Position numbers and translations under genes: made by a program. 61,555 bases of DNA from Planctomycetota bacterium (GTDB lineage: Bacteria > Planctomycetota > Phycisphaerae > Phycisphaerales > UBA1924). Below are positions 14,918-23,550 of this stretch, piece after piece. How positions within the stretch are numbered: the first letter of the stretch is position 1; each line of letters starts with the position of its first letter. The DNA is taken from NCBI GenBank assembly GCA_024276195.1, contig JAJRXR010000086.1, forward strand, positions 1 through 61,555, read 5' to 3'. The notes under the pieces were generated by a model, which was not told the origin of the DNA, ran no database searches, and saw nothing but the letters and a program-made list of their open reading frames with translations.

Positions 14918-16156
14918 ATGACCGAACCGACACGACGAGACCTGGCCTGCGGCGTCCCGCTCATTGTGGAAAACATCCCCGCCATGCGCTCGGCGGGCCT
15001 CTGCTGGCTTCTGCCCGCCGGCTCCGTGACCGACGAGCCCAACACTCTCGGACGCTCGCAGGTGATGTCCGAGCTGCTCATGCGCGGCGCCGGCGACCTG
15101 GATTCTCGCTCGCAGGCCGACGCCTTTGACCGCCTGGGCGCCGCCCGGAGCTCGAGCTCGGGCACGACGCACCTGCGACTGAGCGTCGCGTGCCTGGGCG
15201 CCAAGCTGGGCGAAACGCTGCCATTGCTCGTGGATATGGTCCGAAAGCCTGCGCTCACCGACGACGCGCTCGCGCCCACGAAAGACCTCGCCATCCAGGC
15301 GATCGAGTCGCTCGGCGATGACCCGCAAGAGCGATGCGTGCTCGGCGCCCGCGCCAGGCACTACCCGGCGCCCTTCGACCGCTCCGGGCTCGGCACACCC
15401 GAGGGCATCGCCTCGCTCACCAGCGAAAGCGTCCGCAAGGCGTGGACGAGCCTGGGCAGGCCCGGCGGGTCGATCATCACCGCCGCGGGCGATGTGGACG
15501 CAAGCGAGCTGGGCGATCGCCTTGATTCGCTCCTCGATGGCTGGTCCGGGCAGGGCGGCTCGTACACCATCTCGGGCGAGGCGCCCCGCGGCTACGCCCA
15601 CGAAAATGACGACTCGAACCAGGTTCAGATCCTCGTCGTGCATGACGCTCCGCCCGAGCCGCACGAGGATTCCATTCTTGAGCGGGTCGTTGTGAGCGTG
15701 CTCTCGGGCGGGATGTCCGGGCGCCTGTTCACCGAGGTGCGCGAGAAACGCGGGCTGTGCTACTCCGTCAGCGCCGGCTACCGGGCGGACAAAGAGTTCG
15801 CGGGCGTCTCGGCTTACGTCGGCACCACCCCCGAACACGCCCAGGAAGCGCTCGACGTACTCCTGGGCGAGCTCGACCGGATCGCCGCGGGCATCGACCA
15901 GAGCGAGCTCGACCGGACCAGGGTCGGGATGAAGTCTCGCCTGGTCTTCGGGGGCGAGTCCACCGGCGCCCGGGCCTCGGCCCTGGCCGGCGACATGCGC
16001 GTCCTCGGGCGGGCCAGGTCCATGACCGAACTCACCGAGCGGATCGACGGCGTCACGCTCGACCGCGTCAACGACTACCTCAAGCGGCGCACGCCCGGGC
16101 GGATGACGATCCAGACCGTCGGGCCGGAGGCCCTGCGCCCGCCCGCCGGCGTGTGA
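14918..16156 (+). CDS. M16 (pitrilysin) family peptidase homologue, zinc site lost
   Basis: 412 residues. Of three adjacent start codons the ATG 5 nt after AAGGAG is preferred. It has the two-domain M16 layout and keeps the C-terminal-half motif SGRLFTEVREKRGLCYSVSAGY. In the N-terminal half the segment that should read GxxHxxEH is GRSQVMSELLMRG, so both zinc histidines and the catalytic Glu are replaced (Ser47, Met50, Ser51). Non-catalytic M16 subunits normally pair with an active partner, as in mitochondrial processing peptidase and bacterial M16B pairs. No active M16 gene is present in this window. Confidence 0.88.
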   Translation: MTEPTRRDLACGVPLIVENIPAMRSAGLCWLLPAGSVTDEPNTLGRSQVMSELLMRGAGDLDSRSQADAFDRLGAARSSSSGTTHLRLSVACLGAKLGETLPLLVDMVRKPALTDDALAPTKDLAIQAIESLGDDPQERCVLGARARHYPAPFDRSGLGTPEGIASLTSESVRKAWTSLGRPGGSIITAAGDVDASELGDRLDSLLDGWSGQGGSYTISGEAPRGYAHENDDSNQVQILVVHDAPPEPHEDSILERVVVSVLSGGMSGRLFTEVREKRGLCYSVSAGYRADKEFAGVSAYVGTTPEHAQEALDVLLGELDRIAAGIDQSELDRTRVGMKSRLVFGGESTGARASALAGDMRVLGRARSMTELTERIDGVTLDRVNDYLKRRTPGRMTIQTVGPEALRPPAGV

Positions 16157-16257
16157 TTCCGACCCGCACGGACGCCCCGACGCCGGTACGATGCTCCCGC
16201 TCGGTCTCGGGGGTGTTTCCCGCGATCGTGGTCGGGAACGAGTCAGGCGAGATTGTC

Positions 16258-17052
16258 ATGTCAAGCACCGGCGTCAAGCCCGCTCCCGTCGCGATCGAGA
16301 TCGAGGACTCCGCCGTCGCCGGCGCCTCGTCGGCCGAGTTTCTCGCCGACCTCTACGCCGGCCTCGGATCGCACCGAAACGACTTCCGAAACCTCAACCT
16401 CCACCGCCTGATCGCCTCGCTGGTCCGGGGTGAAAGCGTGCTGGACATCGGGTGCGGGTCGGCGACATTGCTGACCATCCTCCGCCGGCGCGGGCACACC
16501 GTCTTCGGGCTCGAACCCAACGAGGCGCTCGTCAAGAACGCCAACGCCCGGGATACCGAGCTGAAGGTCTTCCACGGCACGGGCGAGTCCGTGAACACCC
16601 TCGGGCTCCGGTTTGAGACCATCACCATTATCGACGTGCTCGAGCACATCGAAGACGACCGGAGCCAGCTCGCGCGGATCCACGCCGCCCTGGCGCCCGG
16701 TGGGCAGTTGATCGTCCTCGTGCCAGCCTTCCAGGCGCTGTACGGCAAGCGCGACCTGCGCAACGGGCACTACCGCCGGTACTCGCGCAAGGAGCTGGTG
16801 GGCAAGATGCAAGACGCCGGCTTCAGTATTGATTCTTCTCGACACTGGAACGCGCTCGGGTTTGTGCCGTACTGGTTCTCCGAGCGGGTGCTCAGGCGCG
16901 AGCTCAACGGCGATATCCGCACCGACAAGGCCAAGAGCTGGCCCACGCGCCTGGTCATCCGCGCCCTGCACGCCTGGTACCGCAAGCTCGAGAACAACAT
17001 CAGCCTCGGGTTTGGGCTGAGCCTCATCGTCACCGCGACCAGGCAGGACTAA
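16258..17052 (+). CDS. Class I SAM-dependent methyltransferase
   Basis: 264 residues. Motif I is VLDIGCGSATLL, followed by the acidic VFGLEPNE; motif IV is IIDVLEHIEDDRSQL and post-motif LAPGGQLIVLVPAF. After this comes ALYGKRDLRNGHYRRYSRKEL, a wording common in Methyltransf_11/23 enzymes acting on lipid- or glycan-linked substrates. A hydrophobic C-terminal segment (NNISLGFGLSLIVTA) could give weak membrane association. Substrate unknown. It follows the M16 gene by about 100 nt. Confidence 0.85.
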   Translation: MSSTGVKPAPVAIEIEDSAVAGASSAEFLADLYAGLGSHRNDFRNLNLHRLIASLVRGESVLDIGCGSATLLTILRRRGHTVFGLEPNEALVKNANARDTELKVFHGTGESVNTLGLRFETITIIDVLEHIEDDRSQLARIHAALAPGGQLIVLVPAFQALYGKRDLRNGHYRRYSRKELVGKMQDAGFSIDSSRHWNALGFVPYWFSERVLRRELNGDIRTDKAKSWPTRLVIRALHAWYRKLENNISLGFGLSLIVTATRQD

Positions 17053-17119
17053 GAGCCGGGCTCGGTCCGCCACCGGTCCCCGGGGGGAGCGCCCTTGCCT
17101 CTCCGGCTACACTCGCCCC

Positions 17120-18883
17120 ATGTCCCTGCCCGTTGCCCGACGAACCTGGAGCTACTCGCTGCTCGCGGCGCTGCTGTTGCTGCTCGCCGCGACCCTGCTC
17201 TACCCGATCTACCTCACCGTCCGCGGCGGGTTGGCCCAGGATGTCGCGACCGGGCGAGGCTTCACGCTCGAGCACCTCAGGCTGGTCTTCGAGGATCCGC
17301 TCCAGGTCCGGGCGTTGCTCTCGTCCCTGAAGATCGCGCTGATCACGACGATGCTGTGCATCGCGGTCGCGCTGCCCCTGGCGATGCTCTCGGCGAACTA
17401 TCGGTATCCGGGCAAGACCTTTCTCAACGCCGCCATTCTCGTCCCGCTGATCCTGCCCCCGTTCGTCGGCGCCATCGGCGTCAAAATGCTCCTCGGGCGC
17501 GAGGGCTCGCTCAACACCCTGCTGGGCACGGACTGGGACGTGCTCGGATCCGCCCGATTCTGGGGGGTCGTGGTGGTTCAGGCGCTCCACCTCTATCCCA
17601 TTATCTATCTCAACGCGACGGCATCGCTGGCCAACCTCGACCCCGCGCTCGATGAATCCGCCGAGAACCTCGGCGCCGGGCCTTGGAGGCGGTTCTTCAA
17701 GATCACCCTCCCGCTGATCCGCCCGGGGTTGTTTGCGGGCGGGACGATCGTGTTCATCTGGAGCTTCACGGAGCTGGGCACGCCGCTGATGTTTGATTAC
17801 AAGCTCGTGACGTCCGTGCAGATTTTCGAGAAGCTCAAGGAGGTCGAGAACTCGGGCGAGCCGTACGCCCTGACGCTGGTGCTGCTCACCAGCGCGATTG
17901 GGGCGTACATCCTGGGTAAGTTCGTGTTCGGGCGGCGTGGGTACGAGATGTATTCCAAGGCCTCGCGCTCGTCGGGCGTGGAGACGCTCACGGGCTGGCG
18001 GGGCTTGCTCGCGGGCGGCGCCTTCGGGCTTGTGACAGTTCTGGCGCTGCTGCCGCACGCGGGCGTCGTGCTCACGAGCATCACCCAGCCCGGGAGCTGG
18101 TACAAGTCCGTCTTCCCCGAGTCGATCACGGGCTCTCACTTCGCCGAGGCCCTGACCAGTGACCTCGCGTTCAGCTCGATCAAAAACTCGCTGATGCTCA
18201 GCCTCAGCGCTGTTCTGCTCAGCGCCTTCTTCGGCATCCTGATCGCGTACATCATCGTGCGGACCACGGTCAAGGGGCGGGCGCTGCTCGATGCGCTGTG
18301 CATGCTCCCGCTGGCGGTGCCGGGGCTGGTGATGGCGTTCGGGTATGTCGCCGTCACGCTGACGTGGCCCTTCGAGGGGACGCTGCGGATCTTCGGGCAA
18401 GAGTTCGTGGCCCCGCTGGACGGGTCGTGGCTGGATCTGGAGGTGTTCGGGTCGAACCCGAACCCGTTCCCGCTGCTGATTATCGCGTACGCCGTGCGCC
18501 GATTGCCGTACATCGTCCGCTCGACCGTCGCGGGCCTGGAGCAGACCTCGGGCGAGCTTGAAGATGCAGCCGTGAACCTGGGCGCGTCGCGCGTGATGGC
18601 GGTGCGCAAGGTCATCATCCCGCTGATCATGGCCAACCTGATCGCGGGGAGCCTGCTGGTGTTCAGCTTCTCGATGCTCGAGGTTTCGGACTCGCTGATC
18701 CTGGCGCAGCGGAGCGTCCACTTCCCGATCACGAAGGCGATTTTCGAGTTCTCGAACCGCCTGGGGGATGGGCCGTACATCGCCAGCGCGATGGGCGTCT
18801 GGGGGATGGGGTTGCTGACCGTCACGCTGTTCGGGGCGTCGATGCTGCTGGGCAAGAAGCTGGGGTCGATCTTCAGGGTGTAA
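17120..18883 (+). CDS. Iron(III)-type ABC transporter permease, two fused permease domains
   Basis: 587 residues with about 12 helices and two BPD_transp_1 domains. The EAA-like loops are ESAENLGAGPWRRFFKITLPLIRPGL (first half) and EDAAVNLGASRVMAVRKVIIPLIMANL (second half). This fused arrangement is that of FbpB/AfuB/SfuB iron permeases and of some phosphonate or thiamine importers. The matching ATPase and binding protein are not adjacent, so the substrate is uncertain. The pdxA gene starts 34 nt downstream and may share the transcript. Confidence 0.88.
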   Translation: MSLPVARRTWSYSLLAALLLLLAATLLYPIYLTVRGGLAQDVATGRGFTLEHLRLVFEDPLQVRALLSSLKIALITTMLCIAVALPLAMLSANYRYPGKTFLNAAILVPLILPPFVGAIGVKMLLGREGSLNTLLGTDWDVLGSARFWGVVVVQALHLYPIIYLNATASLANLDPALDESAENLGAGPWRRFFKITLPLIRPGLFAGGTIVFIWSFTELGTPLMFDYKLVTSVQIFEKLKEVENSGEPYALTLVLLTSAIGAYILGKFVFGRRGYEMYSKASRSSGVETLTGWRGLLAGGAFGLVTVLALLPHAGVVLTSITQPGSWYKSVFPESITGSHFAEALTSDLAFSSIKNSLMLSLSAVLLSAFFGILIAYIIVRTTVKGRALLDALCMLPLAVPGLVMAFGYVAVTLTWPFEGTLRIFGQEFVAPLDGSWLDLEVFGSNPNPFPLLIIAYAVRRLPYIVRSTVAGLEQTSGELEDAAVNLGASRVMAVRKVIIPLIMANLIAGSLLVFSFSMLEVSDSLILAQRSVHFPITKAIFEFSNRLGDGPYIASAMGVWGMGLLTVTLFGASMLLGKKLGSIFRV

Positions 18884-18917
18884 TCGGGGAGGCGCGCGCG
18901 CCGGATATCATCCCCCA

Positions 18918-20009
18918 ATGGACGCCGCCCCCAACATCCCAAGTCACCCCGTCATCGGCGTCACCATGGGCGATCCGGGCGGGATCGGGCCTGAGATTAT
19001 CGTCAAGGCCCTGGCCAAAGCGCCCAAAGACGCCCGGTACGTCGTCTACGCCTCGGGCGGGGCCATGCTCGCGGCGGCCGAGCGAGCTTCCATCGAGCCC
19101 GACTGGTGGCGACTCGAAGCCGGCAGCGCCCTCCGTGATGTCACCAAAAGCCACCGCGTCGTGCTGGTCGATTACGACACGCCCGAGGATGACTGGTCCC
19201 GCGCCCGCCCGTCAGCGACCAAGGCGGGCGGGGCGCTCTCGTTCCGACTTGTTGAGGACGCGATCAAGGACGCGGCCAAGCCCCCGGGCGACGCCGAGCA
19301 CATCGACGCGATTGTCACCGGGCCGATCTCCAAGAAGGCGTGGGATCTGGCGGGGCGTTCGCGCTGGGCGGGGCACACCGAGCTGCTGGCCTCGCGACTC
19401 GGCGCCAAGCGCAGCGCGATGATGTTCGCCGGGCCGAAGCTCAACGTCGTGCTCGCAACGGTACACCTGCCGCTGATGGATATTCGCCATGTGCTGACGA
19501 TCGGAAGGGTCTTCGACACGATCGACCTCGGGCGCGAGGGGATGCAGCGCCTGGGCGTCGCCCGCCCGCGGATCGCGGTCTGCGGGCTCAACCCGCACGC
19601 GGGCGAGGACGGGCTGCTGGGTGATGAGGAGACCCGCCTGATCGAGCCCGCGATCGGGCACGCCGTCCGCCAGGGGATCGATGTCTCCGGTCCCTTCCCG
19701 GGCGACACGATCTTCAACGCGGCCCTCGCGGGCGAGTACGACCTGGTCGTCGCGATGTACCACGACCAGGGGCTGATCCCCGTCAAGCTGCTGGCGCGGG
19801 ACGAGTCGGTCAATGTGACGCTGGGGCTGCCGACCGTGCGCACCAGCCCGGACCACGGGACGGCGTTCGATATCGCCGGCGCCGACCGGGCCGACCCGGG
19901 GAGCATGCTCGCGTCGATCGAGATGGCGATCCGGATGTGCCAATCCAGCCCGCCGACCGCTCGCGGACGCTCTTCTGGAAAGCTCCCCGAGACTCGACCC
20001 GCCCAGTGA
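18918..20009 (+). CDS. pdxA: 4-hydroxythreonine-4-phosphate dehydrogenase
   Basis: 363 residues. It catalyses the NAD-dependent oxidation of 4-phosphohydroxy-L-threonine in the DXP-dependent vitamin B6 pathway. Visible signatures are IGVTMGDPGGIGPEI at the N-terminus and three metal-binding His regions (WAGHTELL; CGLNPHAGEDGLLG; AMYHDQGLIPVK). GLPTVRTSPDHGTAFDIAG closes the active site. A tail of about 25 residues extends beyond the usual end. pdxJ is not in the window. Confidence 0.95.
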   Translation: MDAAPNIPSHPVIGVTMGDPGGIGPEIIVKALAKAPKDARYVVYASGGAMLAAAERASIEPDWWRLEAGSALRDVTKSHRVVLVDYDTPEDDWSRARPSATKAGGALSFRLVEDAIKDAAKPPGDAEHIDAIVTGPISKKAWDLAGRSRWAGHTELLASRLGAKRSAMMFAGPKLNVVLATVHLPLMDIRHVLTIGRVFDTIDLGREGMQRLGVARPRIAVCGLNPHAGEDGLLGDEETRLIEPAIGHAVRQGIDVSGPFPGDTIFNAALAGEYDLVVAMYHDQGLIPVKLLARDESVNVTLGLPTVRTSPDHGTAFDIAGADRADPGSMLASIEMAIRMCQSSPPTARGRSSGKLPETRPAQ

Positions 20010-20084
20010 GCAAAGATCCCCGTCCGCGTCGGCAACCTCGCCAGCGCTCGGGCGTAGACGGGTGATCGAGCGGGCGGGAGTGCG

Positions 20085-21704
20085 ATGACAGACCAGGACC
20101 AACACCGCCCCGAGACGCCCGCGCTCAAGGGCGACCCGGTGCGCCACCCGCTGATCGAGATGCTCGTGATCGGGGCGCCGACGGTGGTCACGATGACCAG
20201 CTACACGGTCATGCAGTTCATCGACGCGATGATGGTCTCGCGGATCGAGCCGCACGACCCGGTGTACGTCGCCGCCCAGGGCAACGGCGGGATGTTCGTC
20301 TGGATCGCGCTCGCCTCGATGCTCGGGCTGCTCTCGATCGTCAACTCGTTCGTCTCGCAGAACCTGGGCGCGGGCACGCCCGAGCGCGGCGCCGCGTACG
20401 CCTGGAGCGGGATCTGGCTCAGCGCTGTCGCCTCGATCCTGTTCATTCCGTTCGCCTTTGCGCTCGGGCCGATCTTCAGCGTGATTCACGCCGACGAGCA
20501 CCTCGTCAAGATGGAGACGCAGTACGCGCATGTGCTCATCGGGGGCGCCTTTCTGACCCTGGCCAGCCGCGGGCTGGCGAACTACTTCTTCGGCATGCAC
20601 AAGCCGGGCGTGGTGATGGTCGCGGTGCTGCTGGGCAATCTGGTCAATGTGTGCGCCAACGCCGTGCTCATCTTCGGCCCGGAAGGCCCGCCCGATGGGA
20701 CACCCTTTGCGGGCGTGTTCGGGTCGATCGCCCAAACGCTGGGGATCGGGGCGATGGGGGTGCCCGGCGCCGCGATCGGCACGGTCATCGGGACCGCGTT
20801 CGAGCTGGCGATCCCGATGGCGATTTTCCTTGGCCCGCGCTGGAACGCGAAGTTCAAGACCCGCCTCGCTTGGCGCCCCTCGCTCAAGCCGATCAAGGAT
20901 CTGCTCCGCGTCGGGTGGCCCGCGGGCCTGATGATGGGCAACGAGCTGATCTGCTGGGGCTATCTGATGGCGGTGCTGCTGCCGCTGGGGGGGGCGGCGC
21001 AGGTGGCGGCCCGGTCGGACCTGGTCGGGCCAGTGCTGGCCCAGGCGCAGGCGAGCGAGGCGGTGATCCACAACACCGCCGGGTGGATCGCGCTGCGCTA
21101 CATGCACATCGCGTTCATGCCCGCCATCGGGCTCTCAATCGCGGTCTCGGCCATGGTCGGACGGGCCATGGGCATGCGCCGCCCGGACCTGGCCTCGGCC
21201 CGGGCCTGGCTCGGGCTCAAGGTGACGCTCGCGTACATGGGCCTGTGCGCCCTCGCGTTCATCGTCTTCCGCGAGGATCTGATCGCGGTCTTTGTCCCGA
21301 GCGACATGGACGAGGGCGAACGCCTCAGTGTGCTCCGCGTCGGCGCCTCGGTCATGATCGCCGCGGCGGTCTTCCAGCTCTTTGACGCCATCGCCATCAT
21401 CATGTCCGCGGCCCTTCGCGGCGCGGGCGACACCGTCTGGCCCGGGATCGCGACGGTCGTCCTCTCGTGGACCTTCATCGTCGGGGGCGGGCACGCGATG
21501 ATCTGGCTGTTCCCGGGTCTGGGGTCGATCGGGCCGTGGATCGGGGCAGCGGGCTACATCATCGGGCTCGGGGTGTGCATGGGCTGGCGGTTCATGGGCG
21601 GGCACTGGCGGACGCTGGATCTGGTGGGCGCGGGGGGCGGGGCTATTGATGGCGCCGATCCGGGCGAGGAAGTGGTCGCGGGGATGACGCCCGGCTCGGT
21701 CTGA
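20085..21704 (+). CDS. MATE family efflux transporter
   Basis: 539 residues with about 12 hydrophobic helices in two homologous halves. HPLIEMLVIGAPTVVTMTSY opens the first, with FIDAMMVSR in helix 1-2; LLRVGWPAGLMMGNELICWG opens the second. IAFMPAIGLSIAVSAMVGRAMG and AALRGAGDTVWP are typical MATE wording. It should extrude cationic compounds using a Na+ or H+ gradient. The loop after helix 7 is enlarged (QVAARSDLVGPVLAQAQASE). GGGAG-type site upstream of the ATG; 75 nt after pdxA. Confidence 0.9.
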   Translation: MTDQDQHRPETPALKGDPVRHPLIEMLVIGAPTVVTMTSYTVMQFIDAMMVSRIEPHDPVYVAAQGNGGMFVWIALASMLGLLSIVNSFVSQNLGAGTPERGAAYAWSGIWLSAVASILFIPFAFALGPIFSVIHADEHLVKMETQYAHVLIGGAFLTLASRGLANYFFGMHKPGVVMVAVLLGNLVNVCANAVLIFGPEGPPDGTPFAGVFGSIAQTLGIGAMGVPGAAIGTVIGTAFELAIPMAIFLGPRWNAKFKTRLAWRPSLKPIKDLLRVGWPAGLMMGNELICWGYLMAVLLPLGGAAQVAARSDLVGPVLAQAQASEAVIHNTAGWIALRYMHIAFMPAIGLSIAVSAMVGRAMGMRRPDLASARAWLGLKVTLAYMGLCALAFIVFREDLIAVFVPSDMDEGERLSVLRVGASVMIAAAVFQLFDAIAIIMSAALRGAGDTVWPGIATVVLSWTFIVGGGHAMIWLFPGLGSIGPWIGAAGYIIGLGVCMGWRFMGGHWRTLDLVGAGGGAIDGADPGEEVVAGMTPGSV

Positions 21705-21811
21705 GCTGTCGCGCTCCCCCTCAGAACCGCCCGTCTCGGGGCCTACTATTGAGATCCAACGGTCGGCGCCCCACCTGGGGCTGGCGCCGAGCCTCTGGGC
21801 AGGAGCAACTG

Positions 21812-22831
21812 ATGACGAACGATCCGATGGAGATGGTGATCGGCGCAGCGGCGTCGGGCGATACGCAGGCCGCGTCGGCGCACGTCAGCGAGGGGCGCCG
21901 ACTCGAAGCTGCGGGCGACCGCGAGGGAGCGATCGCCGAGCTTCGCGCCGGGATCAGTTCTGACCCGACCCACGCCGACGCGCTGTTCCACCTGGGCTAC
22001 CTGCTCGACCTGTGCGGCGAGGAGGACGAGGCCCTGGCGCTGTATGAACGCTCGTGCGAGTACCCGCCCGCGCCCATCAACGCGCTGCTGAACTTGGCTG
22101 TTCTGTACGAGGACCGCAGCGACTATTCGCGGGCCGAGCGCTGCCTGCGCCAGGTGCTCGAGACCAACCCCAACCACCCGCGCGCCCGCCTGTTCCTGCG
22201 CGATGTCCAGGCCAGCCGCGGCATGGTTATCGAAGAGGACAACGAGCGCGACCTGCTCAAGCGCAAGGCCATGCTCGATACGCCGGTGACTGATTTCGAG
22301 CTCTCCGTCCGCGCCCGGACCTGCCTCAAGAAGATGAACATCCGCTCGCTCGGCGATCTGCTGCGCATCACCGAGCCGGAGCTGATGAGCTATCGCAACT
22401 TCGGCGAGAGCTCGCTCGACGAGATCAAGCGCATGCTTACGCAGAAGGGCCTCAAGCTCGGCCAGGGCCAGGAGGACGCGCGCCGGGCCGCCAAAAACCA
22501 GATGATGGAGAAGTTCAGAGGCTCGGGCAAGGAGGGCATGCTCAACAAGCCCGTCTCCGAGCTGCAGCTCTCCGTCCGCGCCCGCAAGGCGCTCCAGCTG
22601 CTCAATATCCAGAGCCTGGGCGATCTGTGCAGCCACACCGAGGCCGAGCTGATGGGCGTCAAAAACTTCGGCGCCACCTCGCTCACCGAGGTCCGCGAGC
22701 GTTTGGTTGACGCCGGGCTCGAGCTCCGCCAGCTCGACGAGGACGAGCTGGCCGCGGCCGAGGCCGCCGGGCTGATTCCGCCCTCCCAGGTGCTGCCGCC
22801 CGAAGAGGTTGAACTCCCGACGGAAGAGTGA
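21812..22831 (+). CDS. TPR protein with two RNA polymerase alpha-CTD-like domains
   Basis: 339 residues; AGGAG 6 nt before the ATG. Residues about 20-135 are tetratricopeptide repeats (AIAELRAGISSDPTHADALF; RAERCLRQVLETNPNHPRAR). Residues about 155-218 and 245-305 are two helix-hairpin-helix domains like the C-terminal domain of RNA polymerase alpha: LSVRARTCLKKMNIRSLGDL...NFGESSLDEIK and LSVRARKALQLLNIQSLGDL...NFGATSLTEVR. The equivalent of alpha Arg265 is kept in both, but Asn268 (Thr, Lys) and Lys298 (Ser, Thr) are not. It ends in an acidic tail and is followed by a strong terminator. Confidence 0.88.
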   Translation: MTNDPMEMVIGAAASGDTQAASAHVSEGRRLEAAGDREGAIAELRAGISSDPTHADALFHLGYLLDLCGEEDEALALYERSCEYPPAPINALLNLAVLYEDRSDYSRAERCLRQVLETNPNHPRARLFLRDVQASRGMVIEEDNERDLLKRKAMLDTPVTDFELSVRARTCLKKMNIRSLGDLLRITEPELMSYRNFGESSLDEIKRMLTQKGLKLGQGQEDARRAAKNQMMEKFRGSGKEGMLNKPVSELQLSVRARKALQLLNIQSLGDLCSHTEAELMGVKNFGATSLTEVRERLVDAGLELRQLDEDELAAAEAAGLIPPSQVLPPEEVELPTEE

Positions 22832-22857
22832 GCGCCCGATTTCGCGCGTGAGCATAC

Positions 22858-22890
22858 AAGAGCCCCGGCGTTGTCCGGGGCTCTTTCTTT
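22858..22890 (+). terminator. Rho-independent terminator
   Basis: An 11-bp perfect stem (AAGAGCCCCGG/CCGGGGCTCTT, loop CGTTGT) followed by TCTTTG. It lies 26 nt past the stop of the alpha-CTD/TPR gene. Confidence 0.9.
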
Positions 22891-22924
22891 GCGCGAGCGT
22901 TGTTTGGCGGCAGGTCCCGTGCCA

Positions 22925-23067
22925 CTGACCCGTCCTCGGATCAGTGAATCTGTGGGTGCCGTGGAGACGCCGCTGCGGCTTCTCCACGATCGAGCGCCAA
23001 CCGTGCAGAAGCCGAAGCGGCGTCTGCACGCCACCCTTGCATCGGCACTGACCCGAGGACGGGTCAG
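22925..23067. repeat. Nested palindromic intergenic element
   Basis: The outer perfect 15-bp inverted repeat is CTGACCCGTCCTCGG (22925-22939) and its complement (23053-23067). Each arm also folds on itself (for example CTGACCCG-AGGA-CGGGTCAG). Inside are two hairpins in mirror orientation: GTGGAGA-c-GCCG-CTG-CGGC-t-TCTCCAC (22961-22987) and GTGCAGA-a-GCCG-AAG-CGGC-g-TCTGCAC (23003-23029). The two differ by a paired G-C to C-G change that keeps the stem. It looks like a small non-coding mobile or REP/BIME-type element. Confidence 0.8.
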
Positions 23068-23082
23068 CAGCACGGGGACGTT

Positions 23083-23385
23083 CTATTCCTCTTCATCGTG
23101 CTCGGTGGCGCGTTCAACGACCTGTGCGTCCCGCTCGCCGCTGGTGTGAAAGCTCTTGCGCGCCCCGGCGTAATCGCCCGGGCTGACGCGCAGGTCGGGC
23201 GTCTCGCCCCGCTGGTGCTGGGCGTGCAGATGCTTCAAGAACGGCACGCACCACTGGCACCCCGTCCCCGCGTCGAGACACTCGGAGATCAGCGACGCCA
23301 CCGGCGGGTTCTCCCGCTTGAGGTACGCGCGGATCTTCCGCATCGAGACGCGGAAGCACAGGCAGACATGGTCGTCGGGGTCCAT
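23083..23385 (-). CDS. BFD-like [2Fe-2S] domain protein
   Basis: 100 residues starting MDPDDHVCLCFRVS. The pattern CxCF, about 30 residues, then CLDAGTGCQWCVPFL is the four-Cys site of bacterioferritin-associated ferredoxin domains (Fer2_BFD). These bind one 2Fe-2S cluster and pass electrons to release stored iron, or serve in nitrite reductase and related enzymes. The tail is acidic (ATEHDEEE). No bacterioferritin gene is nearby. A REP-like inverted repeat lies upstream of it. Confidence 0.85.
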   Translation of the reverse strand: MDPDDHVCLCFRVSMRKIRAYLKRENPPVASLISECLDAGTGCQWCVPFLKHLHAQHQRGETPDLRVSPGDYAGARKSFHTSGERDAQVVERATEHDEEE

Positions 23386-23483
23386 CGTGAATCTCAAGAA
23401 GGCGTGAGCATCGGGTCGGGTACGGTATGCGCTGATACGACCCGGCGTTCCCGCTGGACCGATTGGCGGAGAGGTAAGTCCGA

Positions 23484-23549
23484 CCGAGCCGCGAGCGTAA
23501 GCTCGTGAGTGCAACCGTTTGAGTGCGCGAGCTTACGCTCGCGGCTCGG
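23484..23549. repeat. REP-like inverted repeat, 22-bp perfect arms
   Basis: Arms 23484-23505 and 23528-23549 are exact reverse complements; the core reads GAGCCGCGAGCGTAAGCTCG. The 22-nt loop contains two GAGTGC copies. The core resembles the GAGCCGGGAGCGCAAGCGAC family elsewhere in the window. It lies between the divergently read ends of the BFD-like gene and the HAD gene and ends one base before the HAD stop codon. Confidence 0.9.
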
Positions 23550-23550
23550 A

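Noticed and set aside
20987-20994. G8 run inside the MATE gene as a phase-variation site
   Set aside because: Short and explained by Gly codons; tracts of this size occur by chance in this composition.
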